Below are positions 47,574 through 57,174 of a stretch of 64,000 nt of DNA, one piece after another (within the stretch, counting starts at the first letter, position 1; each line of letters starts with the position of its first letter). Made by a program: the position numbers and the translations under genes. The notes beneath the pieces were generated by a model. That model did not search any database, was not told the DNA's origin, and worked only from the letters and a program-made list of their open reading frames with translations. The DNA lies in contig CP080408.1 of NCBI GenBank assembly GCA_019448215.1, forward strand, positions 2,728,001-2,792,000, written 5' to 3'. This DNA is from Thalassovita mediterranea. Lineage in GTDB: Bacteria > Pseudomonadota > Alphaproteobacteria > Caulobacterales > Hyphomonadaceae.

Positions 47574-48365
47574 CTATTCAGGCAGGCAGAGCGACCGGTT
47601 CTTGCTGGCGCGAATGAAGTCGATGATCTGCATCAATTCAGCGCACTCACCATAGGTCTCCTCAGCGTCCTTTACCCGTTCGCTGAAAGTGCCCTCCTTG
47701 GCAAACAGCATCCGGTAGGCCGCGCGAAGATCATGGATAGACTGGCGGCTGAACCCTCTACGTTTCATGCCGACAATATTGAGACCGGCAAGGTGGGCAT
47801 GGTTGCCGATGACAGAGCCATACGGGATGACGTCAGCAACGACGATGGCACCGCCGCCAACGAAGGCATGCTGGCCGATGCGGCAGAACTGGTGCACAGC
47901 AGCAAGGCCGCCCATCCAGACCTGATCAGCCACGACGATATGGCCACCGAGCGCGACATTGTTCGCGAAAACACATTTATCGCCGACGATACAATCATGG
48001 GCGATATGAACGCCGACCATGAAGAGACAGTTTTCGCCGACCTTGGTGAGGCCACCATGCGCTGGCGAGCCGCCATGAATGGTCACATGCTCGCGGATGA
48101 CGGTTGAAGCGCCAATGACCAGACGAGACGTCCCGTCATCCTTGAAATTCAGGATTTGAGGCGCTGTACCGATGACGGCGCCTGGAAAGACTTCGACATT
48201 CGCACCAAGCTCCGTCCGGCCGGTTACGGTCGCCCGCTGATGAATGCGGCAGCCATCGCCCAGTGTGACTTCGGTGCCAACATAGGCAAACGCGCCTACG
48301 CTGACGTCTTGCCCTAGGCTCGCACCTTCTTCGACAATTGCTGTCGGGTGAATCACTGTGGTCAA
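47574..48365 (-). CDS. lpxA: UDP-N-acetylglucosamine acyltransferase LpxA
   Basis: First committed step of lipid A synthesis, built as a left-handed beta helix of hexapeptide repeats. The repeats begin at [19 protein letters not shown]; the catalytic histidine lies in [12 protein letters not shown], and the C-terminal helical bundle is present. An ATG at 48422 would overlap lpxD by 61 bases; TTG at 48365 shares TTGA with the lpxD stop and gives 263 residues, the normal LpxA length, so TTG is chosen. fabZ, which normally separates lpxD and lpxA, is absent. Confidence 0.94.
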   Translation of the reverse strand: MTTVIHPTAIVEEGASLGQDVSVGAFAYVGTEVTLGDGCRIHQRATVTGRTELGANVEVFPGAVIGTAPQILNFKDDGTSRLVIGASTVIREHVTIHGGSPAHGGLTKVGENCLFMVGVHIAHDCIVGDKCVFANNVALGGHIVVADQVWMGGLAAVHQFCRIGQHAFVGGGAIVVADVIPYGSVIGNHAHLAGLNIVGMKRRGFSRQSIHDLRAAYRMLFAKEGTFSERVKDAEETYGECAELMQIIDFIRASKNRSLCLPE

Positions 48366-49378
48366 GATTTGCGCCTTTCCCTCGAAGTCTGCTTTTGCAC
48401 CCAAGCAATCTCTCGCATCCATTCACGGACAGGTCGCGCAGGCGTGCCCCCCCATGTCTCTCCAGCCGGGATCTCGCGGAATACGCCGGCAGAAGCTGCG
48501 ATCTGCGCACCTTCTCCGACAACTACATGATCCGCAATACCGACCCGGCCGCCAAGCTGGACGCCGTCACCGACGGTCACGGTCCCGGAGATGCCGCCAA
48601 ACGACGCCATGAGCACATTGCGGCCGAGGACCACATTGTGAGCGATCTGGCAGAGATTATCGATCTTGGTGTTCTCACCAATAATCGTGTCATCGAATGC
48701 ACCGCGATCAACGCAGCTGTTCGCGCCGATGGTGACGCCATCCTGAATGATCACGCGGCCGAATTGCGGCGCATCTTCTGCTCCGCCCGGCCCTGGCATG
48801 ACACCGAAGCCGGCCTCTCCAATGCGCGCGCCGGAATAGATTTTGACACTGTTGCCGATCAGGGCGCACTGGATGCTGGCATTGGCGCCAATTACGCAAT
48901 CGCGGCCAATCTGTACGCCCGGGCCGATAACCGCGTTTGGCGCAATGATCGAACGGTCACCAATGGCAGCGCCCTCGCCAATATGCGCTGTCGGAGCAAT
49001 TCGCGCGCTCGGATGGATATTCGTCGCTTCGTGTGGCTCTTCTACGTCGCCCCAATCGCGAAACTGGAGAAGCTGGCGGGCTGCGACGGCATGCGCGTAG
49101 CGAGGCAATGGTGTGATGAGCGCCGCGACGCCTTCCGGCAGCGTGTCTGCAAAATCCTGCCGGACGAAGCAGGCGGCAGCATCAGAACTTATCGCGTCAG
49201 CTGCCGGTCTCTTCTTGCCTTCATAGTAGCAAACCTCGCCACCACGCGCGCGGGAAGCCGCAGCGACATTCGTCGCGACGGCCTCAGCATCGCCGAGAAG
49301 CTCAGCGCCAGTCGCAGCAGCCAGGTCCCCAAGGCGGACGGGCCCGAGAAAACGGAAGAACCTTGGGTCTGCTGGCAC
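48362..49378 (-). CDS. lpxD: UDP-3-O-acylglucosamine N-acyltransferase LpxD
   Basis: Third step of lipid A synthesis, transferring a hydroxyacyl chain from ACP. The 338 residues have the N-terminal uridine-binding domain ([20 protein letters not shown]), then about ten turns of hexapeptide repeats from [18 protein letters not shown], the catalytic histidine in [20 protein letters not shown], and a C-terminal helix. The start is GTG, only 9 bases beyond the polyglutamine end of ompH and without a clear Shine-Dalgarno sequence, so translation may depend on coupling. Confidence 0.95.
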   Translation of the reverse strand: MPADPRFFRFLGPVRLGDLAAATGAELLGDAEAVATNVAAASRARGGEVCYYEGKKRPAADAISSDAAACFVRQDFADTLPEGVAALITPLPRYAHAVAARQLLQFRDWGDVEEPHEATNIHPSARIAPTAHIGEGAAIGDRSIIAPNAVIGPGVQIGRDCVIGANASIQCALIGNSVKIYSGARIGEAGFGVMPGPGGAEDAPQFGRVIIQDGVTIGANSCVDRGAFDDTIIGENTKIDNLCQIAHNVVLGRNVLMASFGGISGTVTVGDGVQLGGRVGIADHVVVGEGAQIAASAGVFREIPAGETWGGTPARPVREWMREIAWVQKQTSRERRKS

Positions 49379-49387
49379 GGCGAAAGA

Positions 49388-50014
49388 CTACTGTTGCTGC
49401 TGTTGTTGCTGTTGCTGGATGAGGCGCTGGCGAGCCTCGGGCGAAAGACGCTGACGGGTCACTTCGACGCTCGGCAGCGCCGCATTCATCTTTGTGATGA
49501 CCGAAGCAGTCACATCAACCGATTCCGAAGACCAGACCGTCTGCGAGGTATCAAGCATCACGCTTGCACCGTTTTCGGTGATCACCTGCTCGAGGACGGG
49601 CTGAAGCGCCTGGTAGAAGCGCGTCCAGGCAGCACGTTCGGTTGCCTGCAGTTCAGCTGCGGCGAACTGGCGGTCGAGGCTGAACTGCTGCGCGCGCTGC
49701 GCATAGGTTTCGACTTCTGTCCGAAGAGCCTGGTCGGCGCCGATCGCTTCCATGGACATGTTGGCGGTGCGCGCTTCCAGCGACTCGCCTTGCTGCTGGA
49801 GGGCGTTTGCCTCTGGCGTCAGTTCAGACTGGATCGTGGTGCTGATCTGCTGAACTTTCTGGGCAATATCGAGCCCCGCAGAGCTCTCAGCCATAACGCG
49901 CTGCTGATCGATTACGACGACCTGCGAATTCTGTGCCTGCGCAACCGGTGCGGCGAGGGCAACAGACGACATGACAACAGCGACGGATGCCGCTGCGGCT
50001 TTAATGAGTTTCAT
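49388..50014 (-). CDS. ompH: Skp/OmpH-family periplasmic chaperone with polyQ tail
   Basis: Periplasmic holdase for outer-membrane proteins on their way to BamA. From ATG 50014, preceded by a perfect AGGAGG, it has 208 residues: a signal peptide (about 1-27, cut near AQAQ), the OmpH core strand VVVIDQQRVMAESSAG, long coiled-coil arms rich in Gln, Ala and Glu, and a returning strand around VSVIT...SVEVT. It ends in nine glutamines. The frame extending to 50305 lies inside bamA and is not used. It lies between bamA and lpxD, as usual. Confidence 0.93.
   Translation of the reverse strand: MKLIKAAAASVAVVMSSVALAAPVAQAQNSQVVVIDQQRVMAESSAGLDIAQKVQQISTTIQSELTPEANALQQQGESLEARTANMSMEAIGADQALRTEVETYAQRAQQFSLDRQFAAAELQATERAAWTRFYQALQPVLEQVITENGASVMLDTSQTVWSSESVDVTASVITKMNAALPSVEVTRQRLSPEARQRLIQQQQQQQQQ
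49391..49417 (-). repeat. CAG/CAA tract encoding nine glutamines
   Basis: Twenty-seven bases of alternating CAG and CAA codons form the last nine codons of ompH, immediately before TAG. Mixed codons make it less slippage-prone than a pure repeat, but length variation between strains would be expected. It lies 12 bases before the lpxD start codon. Confidence 0.9.
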
Positions 50015-50033
50015 GAGTTCCTCCTGAGAACTT

Positions 50034-52601
50034 CTAGAAGCGTGTTGAGGTACTGAACCTGAACGTTTCGGTCCGGTCGTACTCTTCTTTCCTGATGATT
50101 TGAGAGAAATCGAACCGGATTGGTCCGAACGGCGAGTCCCAGCCCACCGAGAGGCCTGCAGTTGCCCGCAGACCCATGCCGGTTGGTGTCGACTGAATAC
50201 ACAGTACGCCAACGCGGCACTGAACTTCGGTCGTCGGATCGACGTCGACATCATCCAGCATGCCAACCGAACCGGCTTCAACGAACAGGGCTGTATCGAT
50301 GCCATATTCCTCAGGAAGGAAGTTTGGCACGGTCAGCTCAGCCGTTGCTTGATAGTACGCTTTGCCGCCTTGGGACTGCCCCTTGAAAAGGCGGACCTCA
50401 TTCCCGTCTTCGTCGAACTCGCGCACAATCTGGCGTGGCCCGAGACCGGCAACATCAAAGCCGCGGAAAGTACTCCCGCCGCGGAAAAAGCGGTTATTGA
50501 TACGAATACCATCATCGTTGCCAAACGGTTCGATCAAGCCGCCAGACAGACGCACGCTGGCGCGGACGCCTTTGAAGATGCCCCGATAGGCTGCAGCAGA
50601 CGTCTCCGTCCGGATGTACTGAACGTCGCCGCCGAGACCCGCGACATCCTGGCTGAACGAGAAGTCGAAGCCGCCTGTCGGCGCGATCGGGTCGTTCCGG
50701 CGATCCCAGTTAAAGGTGTAGCCAATGATTGAAGACAGCTCGGCACGTTCATTCCGACAGTAGCTTGGACGGACCACAGGGCTAACCGCAGGATCGCAGA
50801 TATCGAGAATGCTGGTTCCCGCCGGAAGCGGATCAGCGTTAACGGGCACGAGCAGGGTCTGGGTAAAGTCGTCCGATGGATCGTCCGGCGTGCCGGCATC
50901 GTTGACAACATCCCTTGTCGCCAGCGTGCCATCGGCGTCATTGATGACACGGCGCACATCTACGAATTCAAGCTCGTCCGACTGAATTCTATAGCGCAGA
51001 CCAAGATTGGTGTTTTCCGTCAGCGGGAAGCCAAGATTTACGCCTGCGCCAATCGTGTTCGAGGTGAAGCCCGAAAACGACTCGAAGTCAGACCGGGACG
51101 AGAAGATGTCGATACCGGCCGCCAGATTGCGATCGAGGAAGCGCGGCTCACGGAAGCGAAGGTCAACATATTGCTGGCGCTGCGATGCGGAGATGCGCGC
51201 CACGGCCGTCTGGCCCCGGCCGCGCAGGTTGCGCTCAGAAACGCTGACATCGAAAAGGAATGCGTCGACCGAGGAATAACCCGCCGCGAAAGAAAGCTCG
51301 CCGGTTGGCTGCTCTTCAACTTTCACATCAACCACTGTCCGGTCCGGCTGCGAGCCAGGATTTTCCGTGATCTCGACTTCCTTGAAGTAGCCGAGCGCCC
51401 GCACGCGGTTGCGCGAGCGGTCGAGGAGCACGCGGTTGAACGCATCGCCTTCAGAGACGCGAAGTTCCCGGCGCACAACGCGGTCAAGCGTCCGCGTATT
51501 CCCGACAATATTGATCCGCTCGATATAGACGCGTGGGCCTTCATCAATGGCGAAGGTTACATCGACCGTATTGGTCTCAGGGTTCGGGCGCAGGTCCGGC
51601 GTGATGTCGACGAACGCATAACCTGCGATACCCGCAGCATAGGTCAGCGTATCGATTGCACTCTCGATGCGATTGCCGCGGAAAAGGTCACCCTCCTGAA
51701 TGGAGAGCGCGTTGCGAAGTGCAGTGCTGTTCAGCTTGTCGAGCTCGGTCGAGACTTCCACGCTACCGAAATTATACTGATCGCCCTCATCCACCGTGTA
51801 GGTGATGTAGAAGTCTTCCTGGTCCGGCGTCAGATCAGCGACGGCGGAGACAACGCGGAAGTCGTAGTAACCATTATTCTGGTAGAACTGGCGCAGAAGC
51901 TCGCGGTCATATTCCAGACGGCCCGGGTCATAGTTGTCGTTCGAGCTGAAGAAGCGCCACCAGCGCGACTGGCGCGTAGCGATTTCGCTGCGTAGACGGC
52001 GGTCAGCATATTCTTCGTTGCCGATAAAGTTGATCGAGCGCACGCCGGTAACCGGGCCTTCGCTGACCACGAAGACGAGATCGACGCGGTTCTGCTCCAG
52101 TGGTTTGTACTGCGGCTCCACGGTCGCTGCGAAGCGGCCGGACTGACGGTAAAGCTCAAGAATGCGTTGAACGTCTGCCTGCACGCGCGCTGCGGTAAAG
52201 ATACCGCGCGGGGCGACCTGGATTTCTTCGCGCATCTTTTCATCATCGATGGCATTGTTGCCCTCGAAGATGACGCGGTTGATGATCGGGTTTTCAACCA
52301 CGCGAACGATAAGGTCCGGACCGGACTTCTCGAAAGACGCGTCCGCAAACAGGCCCGTCGCAAAGAGGGTTTTCAGAGAGAGATCGATACGCTCGGCGTC
52401 AAACGGATCGCCCGGCTCGACCAGCAGGTAGGACTGGATCGTGCGGTCTTCGATACGCTCATTGCCTTCGACCTGGATCGTGCGGATACGCTCGCCAGAC
52501 TGCGGCGCCTGAGCGCTCGCTGAAAGCAAAGCACCGACCGCAGTGGACGTGCCGAGCAACGCGGCAACGCTAATCATGGAAGCAACGAAGACTGATCGCA
52601 T
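50034..52601 (-). CDS. bamA: Outer-membrane protein assembly factor BamA
   Basis: Core of the BAM machine that folds beta-barrels into the outer membrane. It has 855 residues: a signal peptide (about 1-31), five POTRA domains (from IRTIQVEGNERI to about 430), and a 16-strand barrel. The barrel lid motif appears as FFRGGSTFRGFDVAGLGPR, and the protein ends in a phenylalanine-terminated beta-signal (FRFSTSTRF). An extended acidic loop near residues 555-620 contains two cysteines, with another pair near 793 and 799. It follows rseP by 34 bases. Confidence 0.97.
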   Translation of the reverse strand: MRSVFVASMISVAALLGTSTAVGALLSASAQAPQSGERIRTIQVEGNERIEDRTIQSYLLVEPGDPFDAERIDLSLKTLFATGLFADASFEKSGPDLIVRVVENPIINRVIFEGNNAIDDEKMREEIQVAPRGIFTAARVQADVQRILELYRQSGRFAATVEPQYKPLEQNRVDLVFVVSEGPVTGVRSINFIGNEEYADRRLRSEIATRQSRWWRFFSSNDNYDPGRLEYDRELLRQFYQNNGYYDFRVVSAVADLTPDQEDFYITYTVDEGDQYNFGSVEVSTELDKLNSTALRNALSIQEGDLFRGNRIESAIDTLTYAAGIAGYAFVDITPDLRPNPETNTVDVTFAIDEGPRVYIERINIVGNTRTLDRVVRRELRVSEGDAFNRVLLDRSRNRVRALGYFKEVEITENPGSQPDRTVVDVKVEEQPTGELSFAAGYSSVDAFLFDVSVSERNLRGRGQTAVARISASQRQQYVDLRFREPRFLDRNLAAGIDIFSSRSDFESFSGFTSNTIGAGVNLGFPLTENTNLGLRYRIQSDELEFVDVRRVINDADGTLATRDVVNDAGTPDDPSDDFTQTLLVPVNADPLPAGTSILDICDPAVSPVVRPSYCRNERAELSSIIGYTFNWDRRNDPIAPTGGFDFSFSQDVAGLGGDVQYIRTETSAAAYRGIFKGVRASVRLSGGLIEPFGNDDGIRINNRFFRGGSTFRGFDVAGLGPRQIVREFDEDGNEVRLFKGQSQGGKAYYQATAELTVPNFLPEEYGIDTALFVEAGSVGMLDDVDVDPTTEVQCRVGVLCIQSTPTGMGLRATAGLSVGWDSPFGPIRFDFSQIIRKEEYDRTETFRFSTSTRF

Positions 52602-52635
52602 GGCGTCTCTCTCAATTTACAACGGAAATCGGCTA

Positions 52636-53820
52636 TCAGCCTCGAGCGCCGTTGAACAGCCCTGTTTCCAGTACATCGCCCCAGGTAATGAAGACAAACA
52701 TCCCCAAAAGCAGGAACATACCGGCCATAAGGGCCCCCTCCTGTATACGTGCAGGCAATGGCTTGCCCGCGAATGCTTCATAGCAATTGAACACGATGTG
52801 GCCACCGTCAAGAACAGGAAATGGAAGTAAATTAAAGAATCCGATTCCTACAGACACGGCCGCGCAGATCGTCATCATGCTCCAGAAGAGTGCATTGATA
52901 CGCGTTGCTAATGGCACTTCGCTATTCGCCATCGTCCGGTTCACAACCCGTCGGCTGATATCACCGATAGCAACCGGTCCGCTGAGAGAACTCAGCGCTT
53001 CCTTGCCTGTAATCATCCGGCCAATCATGTCAGTCGTCTTGGACACGGTGTCCCAGGTCTGGACGCCGCCCATGGCAAGTGCTTCGACCGGATTGTAGTC
53101 AATTCTCTGCGCTGTATCGCGCATTTCCTGAAGCGTGATGCCGATCGTGCCGAGAGCCTGGACCTGACCGACCGCATTCTCGCGCATCTGACGCTGCGGC
53201 GTGACGGTCAGCTGGATTTCCTCACCATCGCGCTCGACGATGGTGAGCAACTCCTTGTTGCTCGACATGGAGACAATTGTCTGCAGGTCGCCGGCATTGT
53301 CGACAGCCTCGCCGCCCATGGAAACAAATATGTCTCCCGTCTCAATCCCGGCTTCCGCTGCCGCGCCGCCCTCGACGACACTCGTCACACCGACACGCGC
53401 CTGATAGGCGCCGTTGAAATAGAAGAAGACCGCGAAAATGAGAGCCGCCAGCACAAAGTTCGCTGCCGGGCCAGCCGCGGCAATTGCCGTACGCGGCCAT
53501 ACGCCAATCTCATGGAATGGCTTGCCGACTGGCCCCTGCTCTATCTTGCCGACATCGCCCGGAAGCTGGCTTTCGCCAACGAATTTCACAAAGCCGCCCA
53601 GCGGGATCCAGTTTACGCGCCACCTCGTTCCGCGCTTGTCGCTGCGTTCGAAAATCGGCTTGCCAAAGCCAACCGAAAACGACTCGACGCCCGCGCCAAA
53701 ATAGCGGCCTGCGAGATAGTGGCCGAGCTCGTGAATGACGACCACGACGCCCAGCATGAAGACGAGGCAGACAATAAAGATCGGGCCCTGGCTGAGAAAT
53801 CCATCCATCATCATCATCAA
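52636..53820 (-). CDS. rseP: Site-2 protease RseP
   Basis: Intramembrane zinc metalloprotease that cleaves anti-sigma factors and leftover signal peptides. The 394 residues show HExxH as HELGH near residue 30, a PDZ domain around VTSVVEGGAAAEAGIETGD, and the second metal-ligand region NLLPFPVLDGGH. The frame opens with TTG followed by four consecutive ATG codons, all overlapping or adjoining the dxr stop, so the exact start is undecided within five codons. The same sequence gives a TTGA overlap with dxr. Confidence 0.95.
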   Translation of the reverse strand: MMMMMDGFLSQGPIFIVCLVFMLGVVVVIHELGHYLAGRYFGAGVESFSVGFGKPIFERSDKRGTRWRVNWIPLGGFVKFVGESQLPGDVGKIEQGPVGKPFHEIGVWPRTAIAAAGPAANFVLAALIFAVFFYFNGAYQARVGVTSVVEGGAAAEAGIETGDIFVSMGGEAVDNAGDLQTIVSMSSNKELLTIVERDGEEIQLTVTPQRQMRENAVGQVQALGTIGITLQEMRDTAQRIDYNPVEALAMGGVQTWDTVSKTTDMIGRMITGKEALSSLSGPVAIGDISRRVVNRTMANSEVPLATRINALFWSMMTICAAVSVGIGFFNLLPFPVLDGGHIVFNCYEAFAGKPLPARIQEGALMAGMFLLLGMFVFITWGDVLETGLFNGARG

Positions 53821-55016
53821 TCCTTCGCGCCGGCCATGCTTGATGCAACCAGTTCCCGCGCAAGCTTGCGCGATTCAGCATCTATATAGCCGATCTCGTC
53901 GAGGCTTAGACAGTCGCCCGTGTGAGTGAAACGATGGCTTAGCTGCGATACAGCTTTCTCGTTCACACGGTTGATGTCTGTGAACTTGCAGCGCCCGGTC
54001 AGAAACGCTTCAACCGCTTCCTCATTCGACGCGTTGAGGACGATTACGGCGGCATCTGATTCGTTCAGTGCAGCACGCGCGAGCCTGATGGAAGGGAAGC
54101 GCCTGTCGTCCACATTCTCGAAATCGAGCCGCGCAATCGCGGCAAGATCCAGCCGCTCGACGGCGGTCGGAACGCGGCCATTCGGCCATGAGAGAGCGTG
54201 GGCAATCGGCGTCTGCATATCTGGTGAGCCGAGCTGTGCAAGGAATGAGCCATCAATATAGCTGACGAGCGAATGAATGATCGACTGCGGATGGACGAGA
54301 ACATCGATGCGCGATTCAGGCACGTCAAACAGGTAGCTCGCCTCGATCAGCTCAAGCGCCTTGTTCATGAAACTTGCGCTATCGACCGATATTTTGCGGC
54401 CCATCGACCAACGCGGATGCGCGCAAGCTTGCTCAGGCGTCACCTTCGCAAGCTGCTCGAGCGGCGTGCGCAGGAATGGCCCACCCGACGCTGTCAGAAT
54501 AAGGCGCTCGACATCCTCGGCGCGCTCCATGACCTGGAACATCGCATTGTGCTCAGAATCGGTAGGAACGATGAGTGCCCCCGTCTTCGCCGCGACTTTC
54601 TTCAGAAGCGGTCCAGCGCAGACCATGCTTTCCTTATTGGCAAGTGCGACGTCGTTACCTGCATCAAGTGCGGCGTGAGTAGAAGCGAGGCCCGCTATGC
54701 CGACAATGGAGGCGAGCACGCGGTCAACAGGAAGCCGAGCCACATCTTCAATAGCAGACGCCCCTGCCAGCACCTCAACCCCGGTACCAGCCAACCGGGA
54801 CTTCAGCGCATCAAGAAATCGCTCTTCGCCTATGACAGCTCTGCGCGCACCAAACTCCAGCGCCTGCGACGCAAGCAACTCCACATTCGTGTGCGCAGTC
54901 AAAGCCTCGATCTCGAAGGCTGGCTCATCGGCGACTGAGTTGGCATGTGCGACAACTGACAGCGCTGACTGTCCGATCGATCCTGTTGATCCGAGTATGC
55001 TGAGCTTGCGGGCCAT
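53817..55016 (-). CDS. dxr: 1-Deoxy-D-xylulose 5-phosphate reductoisomerase
   Basis: Second enzyme of the MEP isoprenoid pathway, using NADPH. Its 399 residues start with the nucleotide-binding LSILGSTGSIGQSAL, contain ANKESMVCAG, the metal ligands in VPTDSEHNAMFQ and the active-site loop WSMGRKISVDSASFMNKALE. The flexible loop and C-terminal helical domain are complete. It starts one base inside the cdsA stop (TAATG). Together with ispDF in this window, and uppS next to it, it feeds undecaprenyl phosphate synthesis. Confidence 0.97.
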   Translation of the reverse strand: MARKLSILGSTGSIGQSALSVVAHANSVADEPAFEIEALTAHTNVELLASQALEFGARRAVIGEERFLDALKSRLAGTGVEVLAGASAIEDVARLPVDRVLASIVGIAGLASTHAALDAGNDVALANKESMVCAGPLLKKVAAKTGALIVPTDSEHNAMFQVMERAEDVERLILTASGGPFLRTPLEQLAKVTPEQACAHPRWSMGRKISVDSASFMNKALELIEASYLFDVPESRIDVLVHPQSIIHSLVSYIDGSFLAQLGSPDMQTPIAHALSWPNGRVPTAVERLDLAAIARLDFENVDDRRFPSIRLARAALNESDAAVIVLNASNEEAVEAFLTGRCKFTDINRVNEKAVSQLSHRFTHTGDCLSLDEIGYIDAESRKLARELVASSMAGAKD

Positions 55017-55843
55017 TAGCTGGCCTGCAGTCCGAGCAATCCGTGAAGCGGCGCAATGAGCGCCATCGTGGCGGCACAGAACACAGCCGCCATGCCGAGA
55101 CCATCAACACGGTCCATGACACCGCCATGTCCGGGCAAGAAGCCGCTGGTATCTTTAACGCCGTAACGGCGCTTGAGCGAAGATTCAAAAAGGTCACCCC
55201 ACTGGGCAACGATGGAAATGGCAAAGCCCGCAAACAGCCAGGAGATGCGCGAAGCGTCCAGCAGGCCTGCCGCTATAAGGCCGCATAGGCCGCTGCAGAT
55301 CATCGCCCCAATAGCGCCGCTCCAGGTTTTCGACGGAGAATCCTTTGGCGCCAGCGGCGGGCCACCAAAGCCGCGACCTGCGAAATAGGCACCGGTATCC
55401 GAGGCCCACACAGTCCCCATGAGGATCAGCGCGGCCGCCTGACCATACCAGGTCCCCTCGCGCAGAAAGAACAGCCCGAGCGGCAGGCCTGCGCTATAGA
55501 AGACACCGAAGGCTGCAACTGCGCGATCATTGATACGCGATGGGTGAATGAGGAAAATCAGGCCAGCGGAGACAAGAAGCGCAATGAATGAGACGCTCCA
55601 GTCTCCGAAATAGGCCGCAAAAACACAGACGGCCGCGAGAACGGCGGTGGCCGGCATGATAGGTGACGCCGTCATCCGCGCCCATTCATACCCCATGATG
55701 GCAGCAAAGATGGCACAGGCGATCGCCAGAACCATGCCGCCAGTCGCAACGACGAATAGCGCAAATGGTATGAGGACGAGCGCGGACAGTAGCCTCAGCG
55801 CCAGCTCTCTCGACTTATGGCTACCGGGCCTCGACGCAACCAT
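55016..55843 (-). CDS. cdsA: Phosphatidate cytidylyltransferase CdsA
   Basis: Makes CDP-diacylglycerol, the precursor of phospholipids. The 275 residues are hydrophobic with about eight transmembrane helices and close with the family signature SSLKRRYGVKDTSGFLPGHG plus GGVMDRVDG. It abuts uppS (no gap) and overlaps dxr by one base. The uppS-cdsA-dxr-rseP-bamA order is conserved across proteobacteria. Confidence 0.95.
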   Translation of the reverse strand: MVASRPGSHKSRELALRLLSALVLIPFALFVVATGGMVLAIACAIFAAIMGYEWARMTASPIMPATAVLAAVCVFAAYFGDWSVSFIALLVSAGLIFLIHPSRINDRAVAAFGVFYSAGLPLGLFFLREGTWYGQAAALILMGTVWASDTGAYFAGRGFGGPPLAPKDSPSKTWSGAIGAMICSGLCGLIAAGLLDASRISWLFAGFAISIVAQWGDLFESSLKRRYGVKDTSGFLPGHGGVMDRVDGLGMAAVFCAATMALIAPLHGLLGLQAS

Positions 55844-56602
55844 CTAGCGCGCCTCCTTACCCAGACCGCCGAAACGACGCTCTCGCGCGCCGAACCGCTC
55901 AAGTGCCTTACGAAGGTGTGTCTCACCAAATTCGGGCCAGAGAACATCCATGAAGACGAGCTCGGCATAGGCGCCTTGCCATGTGAGGAAGTTGCTCAGT
56001 CTGTGCTCCTCACCTGTGCGGATAATCACGTCAGGATCGGGAAACGTCTTCGTGTCGAGGTGTTGCGAGATCGCTTCTTCGGTGAAGTCATCGAGCTTCA
56101 TAGCGCCTGAAGCGACTTTCTCTGCGATAAGACGCGCTGCCCGTGTGATTTCCTCGCGCCCGCCATAATTGAAGGCAATGCCAAGATTGAACTGCGTGTT
56201 CTCGGCGGTCTCGTTCACAGCGAGGTCGAGCGAGGAACAGATATCGTCAGGCAATCCTGCGCGTGTCCCGAAAACGCTGATCTTCACGTTCTCGCTTTTC
56301 AGGCGCTTCAGGTCCTTCTTGATGAAGTGGCGCAGCAGCGCGAACAGCGCCGTGACCTCGGCCACCGGGCGGCGCCAGTTCTCCGTCGAAAACGAGTAGA
56401 CCGTGAGATAGGACAGGCCCAGCTTCTGCGCTGCCTTTACAGTTTCGCGCAGGGCATCGACGCCGCGCTCATGTCCAATTGAACGCGGCAAGCCATTCCG
56501 GGTCGCCCAGCGGCCATTCCCGTCCATGATAATTCCGACATGGGCTGGCAGACTGGACGGGTCGGCAAATTCGGGAACCCCGTTAGAAGCCGGCTGCGCC
56601 AT
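55844..56602 (-). CDS. uppS: Undecaprenyl diphosphate synthase
   Basis: cis-Prenyltransferase giving the C55 lipid carrier for peptidoglycan and O-antigen. Motifs: the catalytic aspartate and phosphate site in HVGIIMDGNGRWA, YSFSTENWRRP, and the C-terminal PDVIIRTGEEHRLSNFLTWQ with PEFGE. The frame opens TTG-ATG at 56605; I take the ATG at 56602, which overlaps the frr stop by one base (TGATG), though the TTG cannot be excluded. The length of about 252 residues is normal. Confidence 0.96.
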   Translation of the reverse strand: MAQPASNGVPEFADPSSLPAHVGIIMDGNGRWATRNGLPRSIGHERGVDALRETVKAAQKLGLSYLTVYSFSTENWRRPVAEVTALFALLRHFIKKDLKRLKSENVKISVFGTRAGLPDDICSSLDLAVNETAENTQFNLGIAFNYGGREEITRAARLIAEKVASGAMKLDDFTEEAISQHLDTKTFPDPDVIIRTGEEHRLSNFLTWQGAYAELVFMDVLWPEFGETHLRKALERFGARERRFGGLGKEAR

Positions 56603-57156
56603 CAAACCTGCATGATCTCCGCTTCTTTTGCCTTCACGATCTCATCAATGCGGGCTATGTACGTGTCGGTGAGCTTCTGGACATCGTCAGACAGGCCGTG
56701 CGCCTCGTCCTTGCTGATGTCATTGTCTTTCTCGGCTTTCTTCAGCTGATCCATGCCATCGCGGCGCACATTGCGCACGGCGACACGGGCCTGCTCGGCA
56801 TACTTGCCGGCGATCTTCGAAAGCTCAGCGCGGCGTTCCTCATTAAGGACCGGAATTGGGATGCGAAGCGTCGTGCCATCAGTGACCGGGTTCAGGCCAA
56901 GTCCTGATTCGCGGATCGCCTTGTCAGCGGCGCCAACAACGGACTTGTCCCAGATATTCACGGACAAGGTGCGCGCGTCGAGCACAGAGACAGAACCAAC
57001 CTGGTTCAGCGGAACGGTCGAGCCATAAGCCGGCACATTCACGGTATCGAGCAGGTTCGGCGATGCGCGGCCCGTACGAAGGCCAGCAAGGTCCGACTGG
57101 AGCGAAGCAACGGCGCCTTCCATGCGGCGCTCAAGATCTTTTTTGTTTATACTCAT
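56602..57156 (-). CDS. frr: Ribosome-recycling factor
   Basis: Splits post-termination ribosomes with EF-G. Its 184 residues form the tRNA-like two-domain protein: helix I with [29 protein letters not shown], domain II strands around [16 protein letters not shown], and the long C-terminal helices with [21 protein letters not shown]. It follows pyrH by 18 bases and is joined to uppS. Complete, with no unusual features. Confidence 0.97.
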   Translation of the reverse strand: MSINKKDLERRMEGAVASLQSDLAGLRTGRASPNLLDTVNVPAYGSTVPLNQVGSVSVLDARTLSVNIWDKSVVGAADKAIRESGLGLNPVTDGTTLRIPIPVLNEERRAELSKIAGKYAEQARVAVRNVRRDGMDQLKKAEKDNDISKDEAHGLSDDVQKLTDTYIARIDEIVKAKEAEIMQV

Positions 57157-57174
57157 GGCAATTGTTCTCGCACA

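Noticed and set aside
49391-49417. CRISPR-like or mobile repeat at 49391-49417
   Set aside because: It is a simple CAG/CAA codon tract within ompH, with no spacers or flanking repeats.
48338-50056. 572-residue open frame on the plus strand across lpxD and ompH
   Set aside because: Antisense to strongly recognised LpxD and OmpH; its translation has no family motif and begins inside lpxA. It is a by-product of high-GC codon use.
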